Of a stretch of 64,000 nt of DNA, positions 1 to 8,697 are shown piece after piece (within the stretch, counting starts at the first letter, position 1; the number at the start of each line of letters is the position of its first letter). The notes under the pieces are model-generated. The model was not told the DNA's origin and made no database searches. It was given only the letters and a program-made list of their open reading frames with translations. The DNA is from Nonomuraea rhodomycinica (GTDB lineage: Bacteria > Actinomycetota > Actinomycetes > Streptosporangiales > Streptosporangiaceae): the NCBI RefSeq assembly GCF_013363995.1, contig NZ_JABWGO010000001.1:1993222-2057221 (forward strand), in the 5' to 3' direction. Both the position numbers and the translations under genes were made by a program.

Positions 1-777
1 CTTGGAGATCTCCCGCTTGGCCAGGTCGATGCCGTAGAGGACCTGGCTCTTCTTGTACAGCGGCGAGTCGGGGGTGTTGAGGTACTTCGGCCCGTCGTCG
101 GAGTCGAGCAGCTTGCGCGCGCCGAACCCGATGACGTCGCCCGTCGCGTCGCGGATCGGCCAGACGAGCCGCCCGCGGAACCGGTCGATCGGCCCCCGGC
201 GGCCCTCCCTGACCAGCCCGCCCTTGATCAGCTCCTCGGCGGTGAACCCGCGCCCCATGAGGTGGCGGGCCAGCGCCTCCCACTCGGCGGGCGCGTAGCC
301 CACGCCGAACGCCTCGGCGTCGGCCCGCTCGAAGCCGCGCTCGGACAGGAAGCGCCGCCCGGGCGCCGCGTCGGGGCTCATGAGCTTGGCGGCGTAGAAC
401 TCGGCGGCGGCGCGGTGCGCCTCGATGAGCCGCGCCCGCTCGCCGTGGTCGCGCCGCGGCACGTAGCCGCCCTGCTCGTACTGGAGCTGGATCCCGGCCC
501 GCTGCGCCAGCCGCTCGACGGCCTCGCCGAATGTCAGGTGCTCGATCCGCTCCACGAACGTGATCACGTCCCCGCCCTCGGAGCAGCCGAAGCAGAAGTA
601 CATGCCGCGCTCGGGGGTGACGTTGAACGACGGGGTCTTCTCGTCGTGGAAGGGACACAGGCCCTTGAGGTTGCCGCCGCCGGCGTTGCGCAACTGGATG
701 TGCTCGCCGATCACCTCGGCGATGGGCGATCGCTCGCGTACGAGCGCGATGTCGACGTCACGGATGCGGCCAGCCAC
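1..777 (-). CDS. dnaG: DNA primase DnaG (5' part, runs off left edge)
   Basis: Makes the RNA primers used at the replication fork, working with the replicative helicase. Only the first 259 codons lie in the window. The GTG start at 777 gives an N-terminus beginning VAGRIRDVDIA, usual for actinobacterial primases. A zinc-binding domain is visible with CPFH (C41, H44) and CFGC (C62, C65), the four ligands of the primase zinc finger. It is followed by the start of the RNA polymerase domain (about residues 110-259). The catalytic Toprim core lies beyond the edge. The gene is divergent from the LytM-like lipoprotein at 962. Identification is secure; the 3' end cannot be judged. Confidence 0.95.
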   Translation of the reverse strand, partial: MAGRIRDVDIALVRERSPIAEVIGEHIQLRNAGGGNLKGLCPFHDEKTPSFNVTPERGMYFCFGCSEGGDVITFVERIEHLTFGEAVERLAQRAGIQLQYEQGGYVPRRDHGERARLIEAHRAAAEFYAAKLMSPDAAPGRRFLSERGFERADAEAFGVGYAPAEWEALARHLMGRGFTAEELIKGGLVREGRRGPIDRFRGRLVWPIRDATGDVIGFGARKLLDSDDGPKYLNTPDSPLYKKSQVLYGIDLAKREISK

Positions 778-839
778 GCCGGTGAGTCTATTGCGACCGG
801 CGGACAGACCCCACCCCGGCGACCGCGCTGAGTCCGGTT

Positions 840-869
840 TGAGGTGATGGGAAGGGTGATATCACCTCA
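840..869. promoter_or_regulatory. Inverted repeat between dnaG and the LytM-like gene
   Basis: TGAGGTGAT (840-848) and ATCACCTCA (861-869) form a perfect 9-bp inverted repeat with a 12-base spacer. The shorter perfect palindrome GGTGATATCACC (855-866) lies inside. It sits between two divergent start codons, so it could be a regulator site or an RNA hairpin. I do not recognise the regulator. Confidence 0.35.
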
Positions 870-961
870 GCGCCCGGAATGCGGAAAACGTGTCCAGCCT
901 GTTGTCCACGTCGGCTACAAAGGTAAAGCGCGGGGTGGATACGGTGACGCGGGTGGAGATC

Positions 962-1819
962 ATGCGATCGGGGCTTCTGGGACGTTGGGCCGCCGTGGCG
1001 GGCGCACTGCTGCTGACCGGCGCCTGCGCCCAGTCGACCGGGGTGGCGGGGGTCAGCGCCCAGTCGCCCGAGACCGTACCGCCGGCCGCGACCGGGCCGA
1101 CGCCCGTCGTCACCGGGACCATCCCCGGCCCGGACGCCACGACGGAGGCGTCGGTGCAGGCGCCGAAGGGCAAGTCGCCGGTCAACGTGCCGCCGCCGCG
1201 GCTGTCCGACTTCACCTACGCCTTCCCCGTGACCGGCTGCCAGGTCAGCTACCAGCGTCAGCTGCTCGTGCTGCCGAAGACGACGATCTGGGCGGGCAAG
1301 GGGTGCACGTTCGTCTCGCCCGCGAACGGCGTCGTGGACGAGGTGAGCACCAGCGACCGGTGGAGCGCGGCCACCGACCGGGGCCAGGACCGGGAGGGCC
1401 GCTTCGTCACGGTCGTCGGCGACGACGGCGTCCGCTACCTCGGCGGCCACCTCGACTCGGTGGCCGCCGGCATCAGGCCCGGGGTGCGGGTGACGGCGGG
1501 GCAGGCGCTCGGCCGGGTCGGCGCCTCCGGCAACGCCCGCACGCAGGGGTCCAACCTGTACTTCGCGATCTCGTGGAAGACCGGCTCGTCGGCCTGGTGG
1601 GTGCGGCGCGGCATGGTCAACCCCTGGCGGTACCTCGACGCGTGGCTGTCGGGCAACCGGACGCTCTCCCCGCGCGAGGAGACCATGGCCACCCGGGCCC
1701 GGCTCGGCGAGACGCCCCGCTGCCAGGTGCAGTGCGCCTCGAAGAAGCCGGTCAAGAAGAAGCGCGAGCCGCGCGAGACGCCGGACCCGGTGATCACGAT
1801 CACGGTCAACCCGACCTGA
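962..1819 (+). CDS. M23/LytM-like lipoprotein lacking zinc ligands
   Basis: Exported lipoprotein of 285 residues. The N-terminus has a basic start, a hydrophobic stretch and a lipobox (LLTGAC), so it should be lipidated and held outside the membrane. Residues ~80-215 have the LytM/M23 beta fold (GYxxG-type turns, GGHLDS, ALGRVGASGN, SNLYFAISW). In active M23 peptidases the last motif is HxH and an earlier His-Asp pair binds zinc. Here the last motif reads NLYF, and no His-x(n)-Asp pair is seen before GGHL, so the protein is probably a non-catalytic LytM factor that binds peptidoglycan or activates an amidase. The tail is basic (KKPVKKKREP). The start could also be GTG at 953 or 944; ATG 962 gives the most usual signal peptide. 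Confidence 0.75.
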   Translation: MRSGLLGRWAAVAGALLLTGACAQSTGVAGVSAQSPETVPPAATGPTPVVTGTIPGPDATTEASVQAPKGKSPVNVPPPRLSDFTYAFPVTGCQVSYQRQLLVLPKTTIWAGKGCTFVSPANGVVDEVSTSDRWSAATDRGQDREGRFVTVVGDDGVRYLGGHLDSVAAGIRPGVRVTAGQALGRVGASGNARTQGSNLYFAISWKTGSSAWWVRRGMVNPWRYLDAWLSGNRTLSPREETMATRARLGETPRCQVQCASKKPVKKKREPRETPDPVITITVNPT

Positions 1820-1835
1820 GCCGCCCTCCGGCGGC
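1820..1835. terminator. Small hairpin between convergent genes
   Basis: GCCGCC-CTCC-GGCGGC forms a 6-bp stem and 4-base loop just after the stop of the lipoprotein gene and just before the stop of the convergent oxidoreductase gene. There is no T-run. It is a weak candidate bidirectional terminator. Confidence 0.3.
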
Positions 1836-1840
1836 GGCCG

Positions 1841-3010
1841 TCAGCCCGAGGCCAGCTCCTTGGGGTCGGCGACCTCGCCGGAGCGGATGCGGTCCTGGAT
1901 GCCCCCGACGACGTCCCAGACGTTGACGTTCATGCCGGCCACCACCCGGCCCTGGCGCAGCCAGTACGCGACGAACTCGAGGTCGTCCACGGACCCGCTG
2001 AAGACGACCTCGTCGTAGCCCGTGGTGTCGCCGGAGAACTCCATGCCCAGGTCGAACTGGTCGGTGAAGAAGTACGGCACCCGGTCGTAGACGACCTCCT
2101 GGCCGAGCATGGCGCGGGCCGCGGCCGGGCCGCCGTTGAGGGCGTTGGCCCAGTGCTCGACGTGCAGCCGCCGGCCGTACAGGGGGTTGAACGGCTCGGC
2201 GACGTCGCCCGCCGCGTACACGTCGGGGTGGGAGGCGCGCAGCGAGGCGTCGGTGAGGACGCCGTGGCCCACCTCCAGCCCCGCCTCACGGGCGAGCCCG
2301 ACCTCCGGGGTGACGCCGACGCCCGCCACGACGAGGTCGGCGTTCAGCCGCTCCCCGGTGGTCAGCCGCACGCCGTCCTCGGCGAGCTCCGCCGCGCCGG
2401 CGCCGAGGCGCAGGTCCACGCCGTTGCGGCGGTGCAGGCCGGCGAACACCTCGCCCAGCTCGGGCCCGAGGACGCGGTGCAGCGGCGTGGGGCCCGGCTC
2501 GACGACCGTGACCTCGCAGCCCGCCAGGCGGGCCGCGGCGGCGGTCTCCAGGCCGATCCAGCCGCCGCCCACGACGACGACCCGGCCGCCCGCCGCGCCC
2601 ACCTCGGCCAGGCTCCGCTTGAGCGCGTCGCTGTCCCCGGCGGTGCGCAGGTAGAGGGCGGGTCCGGGCAGCCGCTTCGGCGTCGCCCCGGTCGCGATGA
2701 GCAGCTTGTCGTACGCCCGGCGGGAGCCGTCGGCGAGCCCGACGGCGTGCTCCCCGGGCTCGATCCGGGTGACCGGGGTGCCGAGCAGCAGTTCGACGGC
2801 GTTGTCGGTGTACCACTGCTCGGGGTGGACGTAGATCTTCTCGCGCTCGCTCTTGCCCTGGAGGTAGCCCTTGGACAGGGGCGGGCGCTCGTAGGGGCGC
2901 TCGTTCTCGGCTCCGACGAGGACGATCTCCCCGTCGAAGCCCTCCTCGCGCAACGTCTGCGCGGCCTTGGCCCCCGCGAGGCCGGCGCCGACGATCACAT
3001 ATGTGGCCAT
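1841..3010 (-). CDS. NAD(P)/FAD-dependent oxidoreductase, ferredoxin-reductase type
   Basis: Flavoprotein of 389 residues in the pyridine nucleotide-disulfide oxidoreductase superfamily. It shows an FAD-binding GAGLAG near residue 8, PYERPPLSK (residues ~39-47, typical of putidaredoxin/rhodocoxin reductases), ATGATPKRLPG, an NAD(P)-binding VVGGGWIGLE near residue 150, and the second FAD motif VYAAGDVAE. There is no CxxxxC redox disulfide, so it should pass electrons from NAD(P)H to a ferredoxin or similar carrier, not reduce disulfides. The C-terminal domain is the reductase_C type. No ferredoxin or P450 gene is nearby, so the partner is unknown. It ends 12 bases after the dgt stop, in the same direction, so the two may be cotranscribed. 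Confidence 0.85.
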   Translation of the reverse strand: MATYVIVGAGLAGAKAAQTLREEGFDGEIVLVGAENERPYERPPLSKGYLQGKSEREKIYVHPEQWYTDNAVELLLGTPVTRIEPGEHAVGLADGSRRAYDKLLIATGATPKRLPGPALYLRTAGDSDALKRSLAEVGAAGGRVVVVGGGWIGLETAAAARLAGCEVTVVEPGPTPLHRVLGPELGEVFAGLHRRNGVDLRLGAGAAELAEDGVRLTTGERLNADLVVAGVGVTPEVGLAREAGLEVGHGVLTDASLRASHPDVYAAGDVAEPFNPLYGRRLHVEHWANALNGGPAAARAMLGQEVVYDRVPYFFTDQFDLGMEFSGDTTGYDEVVFSGSVDDLEFVAYWLRQGRVVAGMNVNVWDVVGGIQDRIRSGEVADPKELASG

Positions 3011-3022
3011 GGCCGCAGTCTC

Positions 3023-4243
3023 TCAGCCGGACAGGCGGCGGTGCCAGGCGACGGCGGAGGTGTCGGTGAGCGAGGCGATCTGGTCGATGACCACGCGGGT
3101 GCGGGCGGCGTCGCCCGAGGCGGCGAGGAACGCGGGCCGGAAGGCGGGCTCCAGGGTGCCGGGCGCGCCGAGCGTGATGAGGACGGCCAGCTCCTTGATG
3201 AGCTCGCGCTGCCTGGCCTGGTTGGCGTGGTGGTCCTCGGTGGTCATCACGTAGTGGGCGGTGATGCCCTTGAGCACGGCGCACTCCAGCTTGGTGGAGC
3301 GGGGCACGACCAGCTCGACCCGGTGGCGCATGCCGTACGCCTCCTTGGTGGCGGTCTGCGCGGAGCGGCAGAACCGGCCGATGAGGCCGCTGGTGAGCGC
3401 CTTGAGCCCGGCCAGGTCGGCGAGGGTGGCGGCGAAGCCGCGCGGCCACAGCGGGTCGGCGATCAGCCGGCCGAAGACCTCCTCCAGCTCGGCGCAGTCG
3501 GCGTCGGGGGCGTACCAGGCGCGGGCCAGCTCGCACACCTGCCGCCGCTCCTCCGGCGAGCGCAGCGCCTCGGGCGTGACGTGGCCGGAGTGCAGCGCGT
3601 CCTCCAGGTCGTGGACGGAGTAGGCGACGTCGTCGGACCAGTCCATGATCTGCGCCTCGAAGCTGACCCGGCGCGGCGGCGCGCCGTCCCTGATCCACTC
3701 GAAGACGGGCAGGTCGTCGTCGTAGACGCCGAACTTCGGCCCCGCCTCGCGGGTCCACGGGTACTTGATCGAGGCGTCGAGCGCGGCCCGGGTCAGGTTG
3801 AGGCCGGCGCTGTGGCCGTCCTCGGTGAGGACCTTGGCCTCCAGGCGGGTCAGCAGGCGCAGGCTCTGCGCGTTGCCCTCGAAGCCGCCGCAGCCGGCGG
3901 CCAGCTCGTTGAGCGCGACCTCGCCGTTGTGGCCGAACGGCGGGTGGCCGAGGTCGTGGGCCAGGCAGGCGGTCTCGACCAGGTCGGGGTCGACGCCGAG
4001 GACGGCGCCCATCTCCCTGCCGACCTGCCCGCACTCCAGGGAGTGGGTGAGCCGCGTGCGCGGGATGTGCTGGCCGGCGCCGACGGCCTCGAACGGCCCC
4101 ACCACCTGCGTCTTGGCGGCCAGGCGGCGCAGCGCGGAGCTGTGCAGCACCCGCGCGCGGTCGCGTTCGAAGGCGCCACGCTCGGGGTTGCCGGGCGGCT
4201 CGGGCACCCAGCGTGCCTGGTCGTGGTCGTCGTAGCGGGCCAT
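3023..4243 (-). CDS. dgt: Deoxyguanosinetriphosphate triphosphohydrolase-like protein
   Basis: HD-domain dNTP triphosphohydrolase of 406 residues; hydrolyses dNTPs to the nucleoside and tripolyphosphate. The metal-binding HD motifs are present: RTRLTHSLE (H67), ACLAHDLGHPPFGHNGE (H96-D97) and the downstream Asp in QIMDWSDDVAYSVHD. The length is normal for the actinobacterial form. ATG 4243 is chosen because it gives the conserved lead into GAFERDRARVLHSSALRRL; the open frame extends further upstream, but that part is antisense to the M48 gene. Actinobacteria commonly carry dgt next to dnaG, as here. It is divergent from the M48 peptidase with 81 bases between the starts. Confidence 0.9.
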   Translation of the reverse strand: MARYDDHDQARWVPEPPGNPERGAFERDRARVLHSSALRRLAAKTQVVGPFEAVGAGQHIPRTRLTHSLECGQVGREMGAVLGVDPDLVETACLAHDLGHPPFGHNGEVALNELAAGCGGFEGNAQSLRLLTRLEAKVLTEDGHSAGLNLTRAALDASIKYPWTREAGPKFGVYDDDLPVFEWIRDGAPPRRVSFEAQIMDWSDDVAYSVHDLEDALHSGHVTPEALRSPEERRQVCELARAWYAPDADCAELEEVFGRLIADPLWPRGFAATLADLAGLKALTSGLIGRFCRSAQTATKEAYGMRHRVELVVPRSTKLECAVLKGITAHYVMTTEDHHANQARQRELIKELAVLITLGAPGTLEPAFRPAFLAASGDAARTRVVIDQIASLTDTSAVAWHRRLSG

Positions 4244-4324
4244 AAGTGCAGTGATTTTATCCACTTTCCGGACTCCGCTAGTGTCAAGTTTCGCGAGAAC
4301 CCCCTTCCCCGGGAGCCCTCCCCC

Positions 4325-5833
4325 ATGACCACTGCGTTCCGTGCCGTGCTGGCCTTCACCCTGCTCGCAGGGTTCTACGTGCTGGTCGGCCTGTTCGTCG
4401 GCGCCGCCGTCTTCCTCGACGTGCTGCTGATCGTCGACTTCCACGTCAACGCCCTCAAGGCCGCGATCGTCCTGACCCTGGCCGCCGCGGCGCTCGTCCG
4501 GGCGCTGATCATGGTGAGCCGGACGAAGGGCGGCGAGGAGCCCGGCGTGGCCGTGACCCGCGAGCAGGAGCCGGCGCTCTGGCAGACGGTCGAGGACCTC
4601 GCCCAGCGGGTGCGCACCGCCCCGCCCGCCGAGATCCGCCTGGTGCCGGAGGTGAACGCGGCCGTGGCCGAGGACACCCGCTTCCTCGGCCTGAAGGCGG
4701 TCAGGCGGCGCATGTTCATCGGCCTGCCGCTGCTGCAGACGCTGACCGTGGACGAGATGCGGGCCGTGCTCGGGCACGAGCTGGGCCACTACAGCGGCGC
4801 GCACACCCGGCTGGGCGCGCCGGTCTACCGGGGCCGGGTCTCGCTCATCGCCACCGTGCAGGGGCTCGACGGGCATCCGGTCATCCAGCGGGTGTTCTCC
4901 GCGTACGCCAAGCTCTACCTGCGGGTCTCGCAGGCCGTCTCGCGGCGGCAGGAGCTGGAGGCCGACGAGCTGGCGGTCGCCATCGGCGGCCGGCGGGCCA
5001 TGGCCGAGGCGCTGCGCAAGATCCACGGCACGGCCGCCGCCTGGGACGTCTACGTGGGCAGCTACCTGTCGCTGACCGGCGCGGGCGGCCTGCGCCCGGC
5101 GTCGGTCTTCAACGGCTTCCACGCGCTCATGAACGACCCGGCGCGGCAGGCGGAGGTCGCCGAGCTGGCCGCGCGGCCGGAGGAGACCTCGCCGTACGAC
5201 TCGCACCCGAGCCTGGCCGAGCGGCTGGCCGCGGTGGAGCGGCTGCCGGAGCCGCCGCACGTGCCCGACCCGCGGCCGGCGCTGACGCTGCTGCGCGACC
5301 CCGGCGTGGCGGCGCAGGCGGTGGAGCAGTCCATGTGGACGGCAGAGGCGCTGGCGACGCTGCGGCCGGCCTCGTGGGAGGACCTGGTCGAGCGGGGCAT
5401 GTACGCCGCGCGCAACGCCGAGGCGCTGCACGACCTGGCCGTGGCGGGCCAGCGGGTGGTGGGGGCGGCCCGGCCGTACCTGGACGCGGCGTTCGAGGCG
5501 ATCGCCCGGGGCCGGCAGGAGGAGCTGGCGGCGCGGCTGACCGAGCTGGGCTGGAGCCCCTCCCCCACGATGCTGGCCGGGGTGCTCGGCCAGGCGCTGG
5601 AGGGGGTGCTCATCGAGCACGGCCAGGCCCGGTGGAAGCTGTCGTGGTCGGGCCCGGCGCGGCTGGTCTACGACGACGGCGAGGAGGTCGCCCTGGCCGA
5701 GTACGCGGCCCAGGTGGCGGCCAACCCGCCGGCCGTGGCGGGCCTGCGCAAGTGGCTGGGCGACCACGGGGTGCGGCACGACTACGTGCCGGTCCCCGAG
5801 GAGGACCGGCACGCGCCGGGTCTGCCCGCCTGA
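4325..5833 (+). CDS. M48 family membrane metallopeptidase
   Basis: Membrane-bound zinc peptidase of 502 residues. Two N-terminal membrane helices (residues ~7-34 and ~43-64) precede the peptidase domain. The zinc motif HELGH is at residues 151-155, and the third ligand lies in QELEADE (~209-215), as in HtpX/Ste24 proteins. The C-terminal ~200 residues, rich in Ala/Glu/Leu, are not a domain I recognise. ATG 4325 starts the hydrophobic N-terminus. The reading frame stays open far upstream, but that region is antisense to dgt and the oxidoreductase and has no protein-like content. The expected role is cleavage of misfolded membrane proteins. Confidence 0.85.
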   Translation: MTTAFRAVLAFTLLAGFYVLVGLFVGAAVFLDVLLIVDFHVNALKAAIVLTLAAAALVRALIMVSRTKGGEEPGVAVTREQEPALWQTVEDLAQRVRTAPPAEIRLVPEVNAAVAEDTRFLGLKAVRRRMFIGLPLLQTLTVDEMRAVLGHELGHYSGAHTRLGAPVYRGRVSLIATVQGLDGHPVIQRVFSAYAKLYLRVSQAVSRRQELEADELAVAIGGRRAMAEALRKIHGTAAAWDVYVGSYLSLTGAGGLRPASVFNGFHALMNDPARQAEVAELAARPEETSPYDSHPSLAERLAAVERLPEPPHVPDPRPALTLLRDPGVAAQAVEQSMWTAEALATLRPASWEDLVERGMYAARNAEALHDLAVAGQRVVGAARPYLDAAFEAIARGRQEELAARLTELGWSPSPTMLAGVLGQALEGVLIEHGQARWKLSWSGPARLVYDDGEEVALAEYAAQVAANPPAVAGLRKWLGDHGVRHDYVPVPEEDRHAPGLPA

Positions 5834-5835
5834 CC

Positions 5836-5894
5836 GGCCCTCCCGCGTCGCGGGGAGGGCCTCGCCGGCCGGCCGTCCCGGGTGGGAGGGCCGG
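5836..5894. terminator. Tandem GC-rich hairpins between convergent genes
   Basis: Two stem-loops lie between the stops of the M48 gene and ppdK. The first pairs GGCCCTCCC (5836-5844) with GGGAGGGCC (5853-5861). The second pairs CCGGCC.TCCC (5869-5879) with GGGA.GGCCGG (5884-5894). They are likely bidirectional terminators; there is no U-tract, as is usual in actinomycetes. Confidence 0.6.
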
Positions 5895-5905
5895 CCGGGG
5901 GCGGG

Positions 5906-8557
5906 TCAGCGGGTGTCGGAGTCGTTCTGGCTGAGCGCGGCCCGCCCCGCCTCCAGGCGGGCCACCGGGATGCGGAACGGCGAGCAGGACACGTAGTCGA
6001 GCCCGGCCTCGTGGCAGAAGTGCACCGAGTCGGGGTCACCGCCGTGCTCGCCGCAGATGCCCAGCTTGAGGTCCGGCCGGGCGGCGCGGCCCTCCTCCGC
6101 GGCGATGCGCACCAGGCGGCCCACACCGTCGCGGTCCAGCGTCTCGAACGGCGAGACCCCGAAGATGCCGAGCTCCAGGTAGCGCGAGAAGAACGCCGCC
6201 TCCACGTCGTCGCGGGAGAAGCCCCACGTCATCTGGGTCAGGTCGTTGGTGCCGAAGGAGAAGAACTGCGCGGCCTCGGCCACCTGCCCGGCCGTCAGCG
6301 CGGCCCGCGGCGTCTCGATCATCGTGCCGATGAGGGCGTCCACCCCGGCCTCGGCGAGGATCGCGGCGGCCTCCTCGCGGACCGCCTCCAGCTCCTGCAC
6401 GGCCACCGTGAGCGGGATCATGATCTCCGGACGGGCTCCGGGCACCGCCTTGGCGGCCTGGGCGATGGCCCGTACCTGCATGGCGAACAGGCCGGGGATC
6501 ACCAGGCCGAGCCGTACGCCGCGCAGGCCCAGCATGGGGTTCTGCTCGTGCAGCCGCTTGACGGCGGCCAGCAGCTCGCGGTCCTTGTCCGTCGCCTCGC
6601 CCGCGCCCGCGTCGGCGAGCGCCACGCGCACCGACAGCTCGGTGAGGTCGGGCAGGAACTCGTGCAGCGGCGGGTCGATGAGGCGGATCGTGACGGGCAG
6701 TCCGTCCATCGCCTGGAAGATGCCCTCGAAGTCGGCGCGCTGCAACGGCTCCAGCGCGTCGAGCGCCGCCTGCCGCTCCTGCTCGCCGGAGGCGAGCACG
6801 AGGTCCTCGACCAGCTTGCGCCGCTCGCCGAGGAACATGTGCTCGGTCCGGCACAGGCCGATGCCCTGCGCGCCGAAGCGGCGGGCCCGGGCGGCGTCCT
6901 CGGGGGTGTCGGCGTTGGCCCGCACCTGCAGGCCGCGGGTCTCGTCGGCGTGCCGCATGACGCGGTCCACGGCGCGGACCAGGTCGTCGTCGCCGACGTC
7001 CTTGCCCTCGAAGTACTCGACCACCGGGGAGTCGACCACCGGCACCTCGCCGAGGAACACCTCGCCGGTGCTGCCGTCGATGGAGATCACGTCGCCCTCG
7101 GACACGGTGACGCCGCCCGGAGCGGTGAACCGCTTGCCCTCGATCGACACCTCCAGCTCCTCGGCGCCGCAGACGCAGGTCTTGCCCATGCCGCGGGCGA
7201 CCACGGCCGCGTGCGAGGTCTTGCCGCCGCGGCTGGTGAGGATGCCCCGGGCGGCGATCATGCCGGACAGGTCGTCGGGGTTGGTCTCGCGGCGCACCAG
7301 GATGACGTCCTCGCCCTGGCCGGCCAGCTCGACGGCGCGCTCGGAGGAGAAGACAGCCTTGCCGACGGCGGCGCCCGGCGAGGCGTTCATGCCCTTGGCG
7401 ATGCGCTTCTTGGCGGCCTCCGCGTCGAAGCGCGGGAACATCAGCTTGGCGAGCTGGTCGCCCGTGACCCGGGTGACGGCCTCGTCCATCGTGATGAGGC
7501 CCTGGTCGACGAGCTGGGTGGCGATGCAGAACGCGGCGGCGGCGGTGCGCTTGCCGACGCGGGTCTGCAGCATCCACAGCTTGCCGCGCTCGATCGTGAA
7601 CTCGATGTCGCACAGGTCGCGGTAGTGGTTCTCGAGGGTGGCCATGATCTCGAGCAGCTCGTCGTAGGAGCGCTTGTCGATGCGCTCCAGGTCCTGCAAC
7701 GGGATCGTGTTGCGGATGCCGGCGACGACGTCCTCGCCCTGGGCGTTCTGCAGGTAGTCGCCGTAGATGCCCTGCTGGCCCGAGCCGGGGTCGCGGGTGA
7801 AGGCGACGCCGGTGCCGGAGTCGTTGCCGCAGTTGCCGAAGACCATGGCCACGATGTTGACCGCGGTGCCGAGGTCGGCGGGGATGCGCTCCTGGCGCCG
7901 GTACAGGACGGCGCGCGGGGCGTTCCAGGAGTCGAAGACCGCCTTGACGGCCAGGCGCATCTGCTCGCGCGGGTCGGCGGGGAACTCCATGCCCGCCTGC
8001 TCGCGCACGATGCCCTTGAACGTCTCGACGAGCCCCTGGAGCTCGCCCGCGCCGAGGTCGGTGTCCTGCCGGTCGCCCTTGAGCGCTTCGAGGGCGCCCT
8101 CGAAGTGCTCGCCGTCGATGCCGAGCACGGTCTTGCCGAACATCTGGATGAGCCGCCGGTAGGAGTCCCAGGCGAAGCGCTCGTTGCCGCCGGCCTGCTT
8201 GGCCAGGCCGTGGACGGACTCGTCGTTGAGGCCGATGTTGAGGACGGTCTCCATCATGCCGGGCATGGAGAACTTCGCGCCGGAGCGGACGCTGACGAGC
8301 AGCGGGTCGTCGGTCTGGCCGAGCTTCCTGCCCATCGCCCGCTCCAGGGCCTCCAGGTGCCGGTCGACCTCGTCACCGAGGCCGTCGGGCACCTTGCCCT
8401 CGGCGAGGTAGTACCGGCACGCCTCCGTGGTGATCGTGAACCCGGGGGGCACGGGCAGACCGAGATTGGTCATCTCGGCCAGGTTCGCCCCCTTGCCGCC
8501 GAGGAGGTCCTTGAGATTTCTGTTGCCCTCGGTGAAGTCGTAAACGTACTTGGCCAC
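5906..8557 (-). CDS. ppdK: Pyruvate, phosphate dikinase
   Basis: Interconverts pyruvate + ATP + Pi and phosphoenolpyruvate + AMP + PPi, linking glycolysis and gluconeogenesis. It is full length at 883 residues. The N-terminal nucleotide-binding domain starts KYVYDFTEGN and includes LLGGKGANLAEM. The swivelling phosphohistidine domain carries GGKTSHAAVVARG (H449). The C-terminal PEP/pyruvate barrel has the catalytic Cys in GICGEHGGDP (C835). These positions match the well-studied clostridial enzyme (His455, Cys831). GTG 8557 is chosen because GGAG lies 5 bases upstream and it begins AKYVYDF directly; an ATG at 8623 would add 22 residues without a ribosome site. The upstream region has palindromes described separately. 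Confidence 0.93.
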   Translation of the reverse strand: MAKYVYDFTEGNRNLKDLLGGKGANLAEMTNLGLPVPPGFTITTEACRYYLAEGKVPDGLGDEVDRHLEALERAMGRKLGQTDDPLLVSVRSGAKFSMPGMMETVLNIGLNDESVHGLAKQAGGNERFAWDSYRRLIQMFGKTVLGIDGEHFEGALEALKGDRQDTDLGAGELQGLVETFKGIVREQAGMEFPADPREQMRLAVKAVFDSWNAPRAVLYRRQERIPADLGTAVNIVAMVFGNCGNDSGTGVAFTRDPGSGQQGIYGDYLQNAQGEDVVAGIRNTIPLQDLERIDKRSYDELLEIMATLENHYRDLCDIEFTIERGKLWMLQTRVGKRTAAAAFCIATQLVDQGLITMDEAVTRVTGDQLAKLMFPRFDAEAAKKRIAKGMNASPGAAVGKAVFSSERAVELAGQGEDVILVRRETNPDDLSGMIAARGILTSRGGKTSHAAVVARGMGKTCVCGAEELEVSIEGKRFTAPGGVTVSEGDVISIDGSTGEVFLGEVPVVDSPVVEYFEGKDVGDDDLVRAVDRVMRHADETRGLQVRANADTPEDAARARRFGAQGIGLCRTEHMFLGERRKLVEDLVLASGEQERQAALDALEPLQRADFEGIFQAMDGLPVTIRLIDPPLHEFLPDLTELSVRVALADAGAGEATDKDRELLAAVKRLHEQNPMLGLRGVRLGLVIPGLFAMQVRAIAQAAKAVPGARPEIMIPLTVAVQELEAVREEAAAILAEAGVDALIGTMIETPRAALTAGQVAEAAQFFSFGTNDLTQMTWGFSRDDVEAAFFSRYLELGIFGVSPFETLDRDGVGRLVRIAAEEGRAARPDLKLGICGEHGGDPDSVHFCHEAGLDYVSCSPFRIPVARLEAGRAALSQNDSDTR

Positions 8558-8647
8558 CACAGCTCCAATCGACGCCTCTGCCGGGGACTCTACCGGCGAG
8601 AAAGATGAAGAAACCGCACTCATCGGTTAAGTCATCGTTTCCCCTGG

Positions 8648-8669
8648 TAGACCGGCTGTCACCGGTCTA
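8648..8669. promoter_or_regulatory. Inverted repeat upstream of ppdK
   Basis: TAGACCGG (8648-8655) and CCGGTCTA (8662-8669) form a perfect 8-bp inverted repeat with a 6-base spacer, about 90 bases before the ppdK start. It contains GGTAGACC-like halves related to the tandem sites at 8698-8726, so it may be a further binding site for the same regulator or a leader hairpin. Confidence 0.35.
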
Positions 8670-8697
8670 ATCCAATTAATATTCCGTTGATCGGGAA

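Noticed and set aside
2153..4324. Long open frame upstream of and in frame with the M48 peptidase
   Set aside because: It is antisense to the FAD oxidoreductase and dgt, has low-complexity Gly/Arg/Val content, and the M48 protein starts cleanly with a membrane helix at 4325.
5882..8608. 908-codon plus-strand frame across ppdK
   Set aside because: Antisense of a strongly supported gene; composition (Leu/Gly/Val/Asp/His-rich) is typical of GC-rich shadow frames and has no motifs.
8558..8623. ATG 8623 as ppdK start
   Set aside because: No ribosome site; the added 22 residues are not family-like, while GTG 8557 has GGAG 5 bases upstream and begins with the conserved KYVYDF.
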